Shown piece by piece: positions 19,301-26,949 of a DNA stretch of 64,000 bases. Source of the DNA: CAVXTT01 sp963764685 (GTDB lineage: Bacteria > Bacteroidota > Ignavibacteria > Ignavibacteriales > Ignavibacteriaceae); contig CAVXTT010000016.1 of the NCBI GenBank assembly GCA_963764685.1, positions 310,001-374,000 of the forward strand, in the 5' to 3' direction. The translations under genes were made by a program, and so were the position numbers. The notes beneath the pieces were generated by a model, which was given only the letters and a program-made list of their open reading frames with translations, searched no databases and was not told the DNA's origin. Positions within the stretch are counted from its first letter, which is position 1. Every line of letters starts with the position of its first letter.

Positions 19301-19976
19301 GCAGCTGCCTAATAGTCTGGTTATGCTCCTTCCCCACGGATTTGAAGGGCAGGGACCTGAACATTCCAGTGCACGCCTTGAGCGTTTCCTTAACTTGTGT
19401 GCTCAAAATAATATGCAGGTATGTAATATTTCAACTCCTGCACAATACTTCCACGTTCTGCGGCGCCAGATAAAAAGTGCTGTAAGAAAACCACTTATAA
19501 TAATGACTCCTAAAAGCTTGTTAAGGCATCCGGATGCTAAATCTAAAAAAGAGGATTTCATATCAGGTGCTTTCAGAGAAGTAATGGACGATGAAAGCTT
19601 AGCAGATAAAACCAAGATAAAGCGAACCTTAATTACTTCCGGAAAGGTATATTATGATCTGGCAAAGTACAGGAGCGATAACAAGATTAAAGATACCGCT
19701 ATAATCCGTCTTGAGCAGTTTTACCCGTTTCCGTATAAGGCAATGAAAGCGATACTTGACAGTTTCAACAATACAGAAAAAATTATCTGGGTACAGGAGG
19801 AGCCGAGAAATATGGGAGCCTGGACATTCCTGTCAACCAGAGTTCAGGATGATATCTTCAAAGGGCTCAAAGTTCAATATGCCGGCAGACCCGAAGGCGC
19901 CAGTCCTGCCGTAGGATCTTACAAGATCTCTATGCAGCAGCAACGAGATCTAATTGAGCAGGCATTTATCTCATAA
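16368..19976 (+). CDS. sucA: Fused 2-oxoglutarate dehydrogenase E2-E1 (Kgd-like)
   Basis: TCA-cycle enzyme. The 1202 residues begin with the short E1 N-terminal segment (FGANTWFVEELYKQYK), then a dihydrolipoyl succinyltransferase-like catalytic domain (~95-320, ending in TYDHRIIQGAESG), then a full thiamine-diphosphate E1 (~350-1202: VRGHLVASLDPLG, GMAHRGRLNVL near 522, NPSHLEWVNP, HGDAAFAGQG near 624, NNQIGFTT). This is the layout of mycobacterial Kgd/actinobacterial OdhA, in which E1 carries a fused succinyltransferase domain. No lipoyl domain is present, so it needs a separate lipoyl E2 and E3, absent here. Confidence 0.93.
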   Translation: MKKSDLTKEQKEELEKFGANTWFVEELYKQYKENPGKVPEQWKNFFGGVSTDLGKKNGGAELLPSANINFPLPGDNDEVQVIAGSAARILENMNNSIMVPVATSQRIIPVKLLEENRTLLNNYGKKKSFGKLSFTHLIAWAIVRAIETVPVMNFAYSVLNGKPSVIKRYGINLGLAIDLEKKDGSHSLIVPSIKNVNRMSFKEFYDAYEGIVARTRSGQIDPSEFLGTTVTLTNPGTLGTIMSVPRLMAGQGAIIATGAIQHSAEYQAMAPGTISTLGISKIMNITSTYDHRIIQGAESGLFLKEVYELLLGSRDFYKQIFDDLKVPLRPLEWKTDYSPGTFSSTLNTEEIEKQARILQLINLYRVRGHLVASLDPLGSHCPYHGELDPSNYKLTLWDLDREFITGGFGGLQTAPLRKIIDILQQTYCDKIGVEYMHIQLPEEKLWLQDKMEPVRNKPEWDAEQQKSILKKLIIAESFEHFVHNKFIGHKRFSLEGSETVIPVLDLLLNEASGQNLLEVVLGMAHRGRLNVLTNIVGKSYESIFSEFEDIQDPESIEGSGDVKYHLGASGKYRTKNGKGISVSIASNPSHLEWVNPVVEGIVRAKQTRLDDSKDHKKILPVLIHGDAAFAGQGVVAETLNLSQLSGYRTGGTIHLIINNQIGFTTMPEEARSSVYATDVAKMIQAPIFHVNGDDPEAALWVTKLAFEYRQMFKKDVVIDLFGYRRHGHNEGDEPGFTQPLLYEKIKDHPSVMKLYTETLLKRKIVNQEEIDKMISEIQDQLTMAFDSIKRKASSFKADMPLAVSKEKIAAIHPVSETAISEDLLIKIVAGSTQLPKDFNIHPKLKKFIEKRSELIEGKSDADWAFAESLAFGSLLCEGTPVRLSGQDSVRGTFSQRHLAFTDIQSGEEYFYLNHIVPDQAKIEALDSLLSEAAVLGFEYGYSSADPLALVLWEAQFGDFANSAQVIIDNFIVCSYEKWQLPNSLVMLLPHGFEGQGPEHSSARLERFLNLCAQNNMQVCNISTPAQYFHVLRRQIKSAVRKPLIIMTPKSLLRHPDAKSKKEDFISGAFREVMDDESLADKTKIKRTLITSGKVYYDLAKYRSDNKIKDTAIIRLEQFYPFPYKAMKAILDSFNNTEKIIWVQEEPRNMGAWTFLSTRVQDDIFKGLKVQYAGRPEGASPAVGSYKISMQQQRDLIEQAFIS

Positions 19977-20058
19977 CAACGGCACGGATTGTGCTTTTAT
20001 AACTCCAATTAAAAGTATAACCTGAATTTTCTAATTATTTAACATTATCAGGATAATA

Positions 20059-20589
20059 ATGATCAGAAAAATATACCCTCAGAGACAATTTTTGAAATAT
20101 TTACCCCTGCTCTTTATATTCTGCAGCTGTTCAATCGATGAGCAGTCCGGAATTGATTATCGTGTAGGGAAGGACGGATTGATATACAACACTACTACGA
20201 ACAAGTTATATACGGGCAGGATAGTAGACACCACAGAAGTTATTATCGAAATTGAAATAGTTGACGGCAAAAAGAATGGAAAGTTTACAACGTACTATTT
20301 GAACGGGAATATTGAGAAGCAGGGACTGATTAAAAACAATGAGAATGAGGGGGAATGGAAATACTTTTATGAGGATGGTACAATAGAGTCAGTAGGTCAT
20401 TTCCAGGAGGATAAACCCGAAGGCAGATGGAAATTTTTTCATAAGAATGGAATAAAAAGAGAAGAGGGGAACTTTAAGAATGGCAAAAGATCCGGTCGAT
20501 GGATTATTTATGATGAAAAGGGAGAAGTAACTAATGAGTTTGATTTTGATTCAGGTGAAATCCTGAAAGAAGAACAAAACCATAGCTGA
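20059..20589 (+). CDS. MORN-repeat lipoprotein
   Basis: A 176-residue protein with a lipoprotein signal (hydrophobic segment then IFCSCS around residues 21-26) and four or five MORN_2/YwqK-type repeats (YYLNGNIEKQG, KYFYEDGTIESVG, KFFHKNGIKREEG, WIIYDEKGEV), each about 23 residues. Such repeats form small beta-sheet surfaces in many FCB-group exported proteins. The function is unknown; similarity to YwqK 'antitoxin' annotations is only through the repeat. Convergent with the pilus operon. Confidence 0.75.
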   Translation: MIRKIYPQRQFLKYLPLLFIFCSCSIDEQSGIDYRVGKDGLIYNTTTNKLYTGRIVDTTEVIIEIEIVDGKKNGKFTTYYLNGNIEKQGLIKNNENEGEWKYFYEDGTIESVGHFQEDKPEGRWKFFHKNGIKREEGNFKNGKRSGRWIIYDEKGEVTNEFDFDSGEILKEEQNHS

Positions 20590-20610
20590 TTAATTACTTC
20601 TCCCGGTTTA

Positions 20611-22005
20611 TTATCTTGATGTTCCTACAATAGTATAACTTGTTGAACCATTTGCACCTCCAACAGTAATCTTTATTTCAGCTCTTTTCTGAACATTCTC
20701 TTCAGGCTTGGAGTCATAAGCATTAAATGAGAATGTTGTAAAGGTACTGCTTTGTGTATCCGGGAATATGAAGCTCACATCACCGGAAACTTTTATATCT
20801 CCTTCAGGTGCCGAAACAGTAATCGTTGCTCCCTGTGATAACGGGTTTCCATTACCATCACTTACCATAAATGTGAAATCCTGGGAACCACCATTGGCTA
20901 TATCAAATGTTCCCGGATTAACATCGTGAATAGCAGCCATACCGGAAAGCATCCTGACAGTGCTGGTTGAAATGCTGGCGTTATTTTCATCTATAGTAGT
21001 TGCCTCAACAGTAAAAAATCCCGGACCAAATACAGGGTCTTCAGGCCAGGGTTGAGTTAACAGTGTTACCTGAGCTCTCCCGAGATCGTCTGTCTGGGCC
21101 GAGCCTTCAATAATACCTGAATTCGAGTTAAAGTAAACACTTGTTCCCGGACGTACCGGGTTTGAATATTTATCTCCTGCGAAAGCAGTGAATTGAATCT
21201 GCTCTCCAATAATTCCGAGCACCGGGTAATTCAATTTATCTGAGGCAACAGCAAAATGAGCCGGATCCGGAAAGCCGCCGTGTATTGCAAGCAATACAGG
21301 TTCAGAACGGATTGTTCTGTTCGGCAAGACTACTTCAGCGATTATCTGAGCTACACCGGCTTTCGTACCGGTATTTAAGGTTACCGTTGCCCTGCCTAAT
21401 GCATTAGTCTGTATGGAAGCAGGGTAAAGGTATTCACCGCCTCCCGGAACTGCACCAAAAGTGAAATTAACTACTACTGCATTATCTGTATTTATTGCAA
21501 CACCTGTTGAGTCCAATACTTCAAAGGTTATCTGCGCTGTTTCATTTGAACCGCTTTCAATTACACCTATGCTTGTTGCGGATTGTGATACAAGCTGGAT
21601 TGAAGATGCTGCTCCTGATATAGTGCCGCCTGTGCCCGAACTCTGTCTGATCTTTATAAGAGGTACATTTACTGTTGAACCAACGGCAGCATATACTATT
21701 GTTGTGTCAGTAGAGTATCCCTCCAGGAATGTAACAATAGTCAGGTCCTTATCTTCGAGGATAAGGATTTCAGCATTATACGATCCGTCGCTGTTTGTTC
21801 TTGTTGTTACAGAAGTAGTACCATCAGTTATTTTGACAGAAGCATTATATATGGCATTGCCGGTAATTGATTCAACCACCTGTCCTGATACTTTAACCTT
21901 ATCGGCATTATCAGGATTAGTTTCATCCGGTACACCGAATTCACAGCTGTAAAAGCTGAAGGAGACCGCGAGAAATAAGACGATTAAAAATATTTTGTTT
22001 TTCAT
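20611..22005 (-). CDS. Ig-like (Big_1/invasin-type) repeat lipoprotein, last gene of pilus operon
   Basis: A 464-residue lipoprotein (signal MKNKIFLIVLFLAVSFSFYSC, Cys at 21). Residues ~38-120 look like a carboxypeptidase-regulatory/CNA-B-like beta-sandwich (VSGQVVESITGNAIYNASV). Two or three bacterial Ig-like domains with the NALGRATVTL and DDLGRAQVTL pattern follow, typical of invasin/Big_1 repeats. It starts eight bases after the secretin gene. It may be an outer-membrane partner of the secretin or a surface adhesin; its place in the operon favours a role in the pilus/secretion machine. Confidence 0.75.
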   Translation of the reverse strand: MKNKIFLIVLFLAVSFSFYSCEFGVPDETNPDNADKVKVSGQVVESITGNAIYNASVKITDGTTSVTTRTNSDGSYNAEILILEDKDLTIVTFLEGYSTDTTIVYAAVGSTVNVPLIKIRQSSGTGGTISGAASSIQLVSQSATSIGVIESGSNETAQITFEVLDSTGVAINTDNAVVVNFTFGAVPGGGEYLYPASIQTNALGRATVTLNTGTKAGVAQIIAEVVLPNRTIRSEPVLLAIHGGFPDPAHFAVASDKLNYPVLGIIGEQIQFTAFAGDKYSNPVRPGTSVYFNSNSGIIEGSAQTDDLGRAQVTLLTQPWPEDPVFGPGFFTVEATTIDENNASISTSTVRMLSGMAAIHDVNPGTFDIANGGSQDFTFMVSDGNGNPLSQGATITVSAPEGDIKVSGDVSFIFPDTQSSTFTTFSFNAYDSKPEENVQKRAEIKITVGGANGSTSYTIVGTSR

Positions 22006-22013
22006 GTTGATAC

Positions 22014-23240
22014 CTATTTCTTATCCTCAGTTGTACCTTGTTTCATCGCATCAATTCGCTCCTGGTGTTCTTTAAGAGCATCCTTGATCAGATTCTTTTC
22101 TGTTTTATTAACGAAACGGGTCTCAAGTGTTTCAAGAAGTTCGGCACGTAGCAGAATTATAACTTCCCTTTTCGATATAACAGTCTGATCACTTCCTGTG
22201 AGATACCGTATACCGAATACCCACCAGGGAAGATCCTTAAGGAAGGGTATTCCGTTTCTCACAACAGTTTCATCATTTACATAAAGACCACCGATTACAG
22301 TTTCCTCACCGTCAAGCAGAAGCACATCTGAACTTGCAGTCTGCTTTTTTATTTCTGTTGTAAGTTCGGAAGGGAAGAAGTCACTTCTTTCAACCATAAG
22401 TTTAAGAAGAATATAATCTATCCCGTTTTTCTTATATACATAAGGGGTTACTTCAATAATAGCTCCGGTTGAATAGAACTGCTGAATGGTATTTCCGGAG
22501 AAATCACGTTGAGAGACCGAGAAATCGGATCCTATTTGAATCCTGCCTTTCTGCTTATCCCTGACTGTTATAGACGGGCTTGCTATTACCTCACCCAGGT
22601 TCTCTTGTTCAAAAAAGCGGAATATTGCAGTTGCATTTCCTGTCCAATCTCCGGTTTTGAATTGACTAAGGGTAGAAGCATTAAATTCAGGCTGCAGAGC
22701 CTGGTTCTGCTGCTGATTCTCATTTGGCTGAACCCTTGTTCTGAGATTAGCTCCAAGGTTAATTCCATTCTGGGAGAACAACACTCTCCAGTCAATTCCA
22801 ACGTCACGTGTACGCTGAATATCTGCACTGAAGAATACGGCGGAAATATTAACTTCCCTGGCATCTATATCGGCATAAGTATCTTCATCCGTCTCTGTTA
22901 AATTTTTGTCCTTTGTTTTGATTACAATTGAACCCTCCCGCTCTTCGTACATCAGGTTCTTCGAATTTACGATAAGGTTTAATGCATCGATATATGGCAT
23001 TTTTGTTATTTCCACCCCGATCGGAGATTTCATCTCAACTGTAGATACGATCGTTTTCCCGGTAACAAGTTCACTTACTGCACTCAACATTTTGACAGCC
23101 TGGTCAAAAGTAGCATATTGTGAGATTGATACTAATTCGAGGGGGCTGTATTCTCCTGAAAGCTTTTTCTCCAGATTCTGCTGGGGGTAGGCCAGAGAAA
23201 AAGATAACATAATTAAAGATATTGTGAGAGATATTTTCAT
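22014..23240 (-). CDS. Secretin (PilQ/GspD family), short form
   Basis: Outer-membrane channel subunit of type IV pilus or type II secretion systems. The 408 residues begin with a signal peptide (~1-19) and an STN/N-domain-like part (~30-105, DALNLIVNSKNLMYEEREGSIVIKT), then the secretin domain (VNISAVFFSADIQRT, GEVIASPSITVRDKQ, DVLLLDGEETVIGGLY). It is shorter than typical PilQ/GspD (600-700 residues), with fewer N domains. One base separates it from the PilO-PilP gene. Confidence 0.88.
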   Translation of the reverse strand: MKISLTISLIMLSFSLAYPQQNLEKKLSGEYSPLELVSISQYATFDQAVKMLSAVSELVTGKTIVSTVEMKSPIGVEITKMPYIDALNLIVNSKNLMYEEREGSIVIKTKDKNLTETDEDTYADIDAREVNISAVFFSADIQRTRDVGIDWRVLFSQNGINLGANLRTRVQPNENQQQNQALQPEFNASTLSQFKTGDWTGNATAIFRFFEQENLGEVIASPSITVRDKQKGRIQIGSDFSVSQRDFSGNTIQQFYSTGAIIEVTPYVYKKNGIDYILLKLMVERSDFFPSELTTEIKKQTASSDVLLLDGEETVIGGLYVNDETVVRNGIPFLKDLPWWVFGIRYLTGSDQTVISKREVIILLRAELLETLETRFVNKTEKNLIKDALKEHQERIDAMKQGTTEDKK

Positions 23241-23241
23241 A

Positions 23242-24135
23242 TTATTTCCTACCTTCCTTTTTTAATTTATCTCCAATTTTTAGGGTCTGGTATTCGATAA
23301 TACCTCCTTTGTTCAAGATAAAGGTTACGGATTCATTTTTATAATCAATGTCCATCAGGTATCCGAGATAAACCTGATCTCCCTTTTCCATCAGATAAGT
23401 TTCACCTTTTGAATCCATTACAAATGCACCCTGTGGTACGAGTGAAATCAATGCCCCCTCCTGGATATCAGGAAGGTCATCAATATTCGGACGAATTTCA
23501 TTTCTTATCAGGGGATAAAAAGCATCATAAACTTTTGATGTATATAAATTATTTTCAGAATAATTTATAGATGCATATTGATCTGTCGATGAATAATATA
23601 CTCTCACCTCGATTGCAAATTTTGCCATATAGTGAGGTATACCATCGTTGTCAACAGAAATAGAGCCTGTCACTTCGCCCGATTGTACTTTCTTTAATTC
23701 CTTACTTTGTTCGATAGCATAAACAAGTGCGTATACATCGGTATACGTGCCTGTGCCCGATACTTTATACAAATAGTAGCTGAATGAATTTTCTACACCT
23801 TTATTCATAAACTCGGTGTTTGAAAATGATATCAATGTATTATCCCTGCTGTAACGGTCAATAAAATTAAAGAAATCTGATTGACCCAGATCTTTAGGAA
23901 TGATGTATTTGCCGGAGAACAGCATTGAGTCAACAACCGTCACCTTTTGTTCCAGGGAAGCTAACTGCTGTCTGAGATTTTCCAGACTTGAAAAGCTTGC
24001 TCTCAGCTCAACCAGCTTTGTATCTTTTTCCTTAAGTGACTTACTCTGAACTGACCCGGTGATAAAAAGACCGGCTGCTGTAATAATTACAAATACTATT
24101 GCTAAGATCAGTATGGTTTTATTTTTTCTTGTCAT
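23242..24135 (-). CDS. PilO-PilP-like fusion, inner-membrane alignment protein
   Basis: A 297-residue protein: N-terminal transmembrane helix (~7-28), a coiled coil (~32-70) and a PilO-like periplasmic domain (~80-185, KVSGTGTYTDVYALVYAIE). A C-terminal ~85-residue segment (EGALISLVPQGAFV, then GDQVYLGYLMDID) resembles the PilP homology domain. PilO and PilP normally link the inner-membrane platform to the secretin, and the gene directly precedes the secretin gene. Its start overlaps the PilM-PilN gene by 17 bases. The PilP part is inference from position and pattern. Confidence 0.7.
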   Translation of the reverse strand: MTRKNKTILILAIVFVIITAAGLFITGSVQSKSLKEKDTKLVELRASFSSLENLRQQLASLEQKVTVVDSMLFSGKYIIPKDLGQSDFFNFIDRYSRDNTLISFSNTEFMNKGVENSFSYYLYKVSGTGTYTDVYALVYAIEQSKELKKVQSGEVTGSISVDNDGIPHYMAKFAIEVRVYYSSTDQYASINYSENNLYTSKVYDAFYPLIRNEIRPNIDDLPDIQEGALISLVPQGAFVMDSKGETYLMEKGDQVYLGYLMDIDYKNESVTFILNKGGIIEYQTLKIGDKLKKEGRK

Positions 24136-25633
24136 TGGATCCTCCAGTCAGATTACCAGCATCAATTGAAAATTTGAACGCTCTCTTTTCTCTCAGCGGT
24201 TCATACACTATGTTCTCGAGAATCGATCCGGCATAACTATCGGATAATTCTTTGACCACTGGTCTTGAAAATGTAAATCCGGAGAGTTTAAGATTCTTAT
24301 TTGCATCAAGTTTTACCAGACTCATCCACATATTGCGTTTTGCATTTGCAAAATTGGATAGTTTATTCAGCTGATCGCTGAACAAGCCGGCTCCGGTAGA
24401 TAATTGGGTGAGAACAGCTTTCACTTTATCTACATTTTGTAATTTGCTTTCATAAGCACTGATCTTTTGTGCGGCTTCCTTATTCTCAGCCTGAACGACC
24501 AGAAGTTTACTTATTTCCCGATCCTTTGCGCCGAGTTCCTGAATGTTCAGGGTCATGGTTCTTCCGAAGAAAACCACTGAAGCAAAAATCAGGAGAGCAA
24601 GAAGGTAACCCTGCCAGCCCAGATGAAATGCCTTCTGTTCCTCCTTAATATAAGAGGGAAGAAGGTTTATACCTCTGGTCTTATTCTCGAGTTCTTCAAA
24701 ATATTCTTCGGCAACAGAAGCAGGAACAATGAACGATGATTCTGTACTGAGCGCATCAACTTTTTGAATTTCAACAGATTTTATTTTCTGTATGTAAACC
24801 TTTGAACGGGGATACGCTTCGGAAATTACAGAAACAAGATCAGCCGAAGTATCTTCGCCGCAGATGATTATGTTATCAAACTGACTCAGCGAAGTATGTT
24901 CCATCTCCAGAAGTATTTTGCTTACGATTACATTATGAGCGTTGAAGCTGTTTTTCCCAACAGAAAGTGTGGCTCCAACCTGGAAAAGCTTTTCGCCTTT
25001 CAGGAAGATGATCTTCGAATAATCCTTGCCGATATAAAGTATTAATGTGGTTTCTTTCTCGCTGAATTTCCTCTTCCGGGCGATATAAGATGCAAGAGAT
25101 ATCTCGGCACTTTTCACAGTGGGGATTTTGAGAAATCTCCTGTTGTTCATCCTGGCGAGGGAATCTATCGCCTGGAGGTAGTTTGTATGTCCCGAAGGAT
25201 ATACAGCAAGCTTGGTATTATCGTGAAGAGTAACAAACCCTATAGTAGGCTGTATCTTCCCGAAATTATTTATGTTAAGTGAAGCCAGGTCTTTTTCATC
25301 ATTTACCTTCTGGAAGTAAATTGCAGGTTCAGTCAGAATAGGAATAAACTTTATCTTACTGAGATCCTCACCGATAAAGAACTGGTTTAGCTTTTGAAGA
25401 TAAGTCTTATTAAACGAAGCTGTTTCTTCGGGCAGTACTTCATAGTTATACATCTCCTGTGGCTTACCGGCTCCGGTGTCTTTAGCGACCACTTTAGACT
25501 GTTGTTCGGCAAATGCCATTGATGTATCAATCGATTCAGCTTTTATTAATTTAAGGTTGTTGTCCTCCTTTGAGAACAAGGCAACCTTGCTTTCATTACC
25601 TTCAAAGTATATGCAGGCTATCTTACTCATCAT
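24119..25633 (-). CDS. PilM-PilN-like fusion protein
   Basis: A 504-residue protein. The N-terminal ~320 residues have the strand/helix rhythm of an actin-like PilM domain (ACIYFEGNESKVALF; LILYIGKDYSKIIFL; NIIICGEDTSAD). A transmembrane helix (~333-355, LLALLIFASVVFFG), a coiled coil and a PilN-like periplasmic domain (WMSLVKLDANKNLKLSGF) follow. In other systems PilM and PilN are separate and PilM binds the PilN N-terminal peptide; here they appear covalently joined. The start overlaps the PilT gene stop; ATG at 25633 or 25630. Confidence 0.7.
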   Translation of the reverse strand: MMSKIACIYFEGNESKVALFSKEDNNLKLIKAESIDTSMAFAEQQSKVVAKDTGAGKPQEMYNYEVLPEETASFNKTYLQKLNQFFIGEDLSKIKFIPILTEPAIYFQKVNDEKDLASLNINNFGKIQPTIGFVTLHDNTKLAVYPSGHTNYLQAIDSLARMNNRRFLKIPTVKSAEISLASYIARKRKFSEKETTLILYIGKDYSKIIFLKGEKLFQVGATLSVGKNSFNAHNVIVSKILLEMEHTSLSQFDNIIICGEDTSADLVSVISEAYPRSKVYIQKIKSVEIQKVDALSTESSFIVPASVAEEYFEELENKTRGINLLPSYIKEEQKAFHLGWQGYLLALLIFASVVFFGRTMTLNIQELGAKDREISKLLVVQAENKEAAQKISAYESKLQNVDKVKAVLTQLSTGAGLFSDQLNKLSNFANAKRNMWMSLVKLDANKNLKLSGFTFSRPVVKELSDSYAGSILENIVYEPLREKRAFKFSIDAGNLTGGSNDKKK

Positions 25634-26925
25634 GAAGCTCCGATTATTTGTTTAAACATTTCCTTATTGTTTGCGTGTTGGAGAGCCATTTCCAGAGACA
25701 CCCTTCTCTCAAGGTATAATCTCTTAAGATCCTGCTCAAGTGTAACCATCCCCTGGGAGTAACCCTGGTTGATCATCATATATATTTCACCGGTATTGTT
25801 ATTCTTTATTGCTGCCCTGACATTTTGATTTACTATAAGTATCTCTTTTGCAAGGATAAGCTTGCCATCAAATCCGGGAACCAGTTTTTGGGATACTACG
25901 GCGGTAAGCACATCAGCAAGGCGATTCCTTACTCTTTCCTGTTCTGTCTTATGAACTTCCGCAATTATTCTGTCCAATGACTCAACCGCACTTGATGTAT
26001 GCAGGGTTGAGAATACTTTATGTCCGGTATCTGTGATCTCAAGAGCGGCAAATATTGTTGCCTGATCTCTCATTTCACCGATTACCATAATATCAAGATC
26101 CTGACGAAGTGCCTGAACCACTCCTTCTGCAAATGTTCTTACATCCCGTCCGACTTCCCTTTGCCTGATCAGACAACTCTTTGATTTGTGTACATACTCA
26201 AGAGGGGAGGCGATTGTTACGATGTGAGCATTAGCATTCTCATTATGCCAGGCAACGATAGCATCCAGTGTTGTAGATTTACCTGAACCAGTGATACCAG
26301 TAATAAGTACCAGTCCCTGTTTTATATAATTATATGAAAGTGCTTTTAATGCAGGTGCCGGGAACTCGAGCATATCCAGTGTCCTCAGCTGCGGCACGAT
26401 CGACCTCATATTCATTGAGAGCTGATCGACATCAAAAAAAGCATCTCCTCTGAATCGTATCTCAGTCTGCCCCTTATCAATCCTTGCATATTGATTATTT
26501 ATATATTCAAATGTATAGGAGAAATCAAGGTTTCTGGCATCTTCAAGAATTCTTTTCTGTTTTTCATTCAGGATAGAGAGTATAACAAGCGCCGATTCAT
26601 CTGGAGTGAATCGGGGCATCTCCAGGACGGGTTCCTTCTTGCCGTAAACTCTTAACCATACCTGCCTGTTAGAACCGTAGCCGCCCAATTCAATATCAGA
26701 TGCTTCCCGGTCAACCATTACTTTCAACATTTGGTTCATCAGCTCGACAAGCTGCGCTCTTTCTTCCCTGGATATTTCCGAAAAACCATCGATAAGAAAA
26801 CTAACCCTATCGGGTCCCATTAAATATTGGGGGATCCTTGAGGTATATTTTCTCAGGGTCTCCTTCGTTTCAGGAGTAAGTATGGTTTTCGGATCAGTGA
26901 CTTTTATTTCTTTTTCTAAAATCAT
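25630..26925 (-). CDS. pilT: PilT/PilU-like retraction ATPase
   Basis: Hexameric secretion ATPase of the PilT group. The 431 residues include Walker A GITGSGKST (~210-218), an Asp-box region (DLDIMVIGEMRDQAT) and the His-box FSTLHTSSAVESLDRII, the spacing of GspE/PilT proteins. Its N-terminal domain is longer than in PilT (~350 residues usual). The Walker B position reads VIGEMRD as in other family members. It lies 24 bases after pilB and overlaps the PilM-PilN gene, so extension and retraction motors are in one operon. Confidence 0.85.
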   Translation of the reverse strand: MILEKEIKVTDPKTILTPETKETLRKYTSRIPQYLMGPDRVSFLIDGFSEISREERAQLVELMNQMLKVMVDREASDIELGGYGSNRQVWLRVYGKKEPVLEMPRFTPDESALVILSILNEKQKRILEDARNLDFSYTFEYINNQYARIDKGQTEIRFRGDAFFDVDQLSMNMRSIVPQLRTLDMLEFPAPALKALSYNYIKQGLVLITGITGSGKSTTLDAIVAWHNENANAHIVTIASPLEYVHKSKSCLIRQREVGRDVRTFAEGVVQALRQDLDIMVIGEMRDQATIFAALEITDTGHKVFSTLHTSSAVESLDRIIAEVHKTEQERVRNRLADVLTAVVSQKLVPGFDGKLILAKEILIVNQNVRAAIKNNNTGEIYMMINQGYSQGMVTLEQDLKRLYLERRVSLEMALQHANNKEMFKQIIGAS

Positions 26926-26949
26926 TTTTATACCTGAATGTTATTTTTT

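Noticed and set aside
20059..20589. Toxin-antitoxin gene (YwqK label)
   Set aside because: The resemblance is only through MORN_2 repeats; there is a lipoprotein signal and no adjacent toxin.
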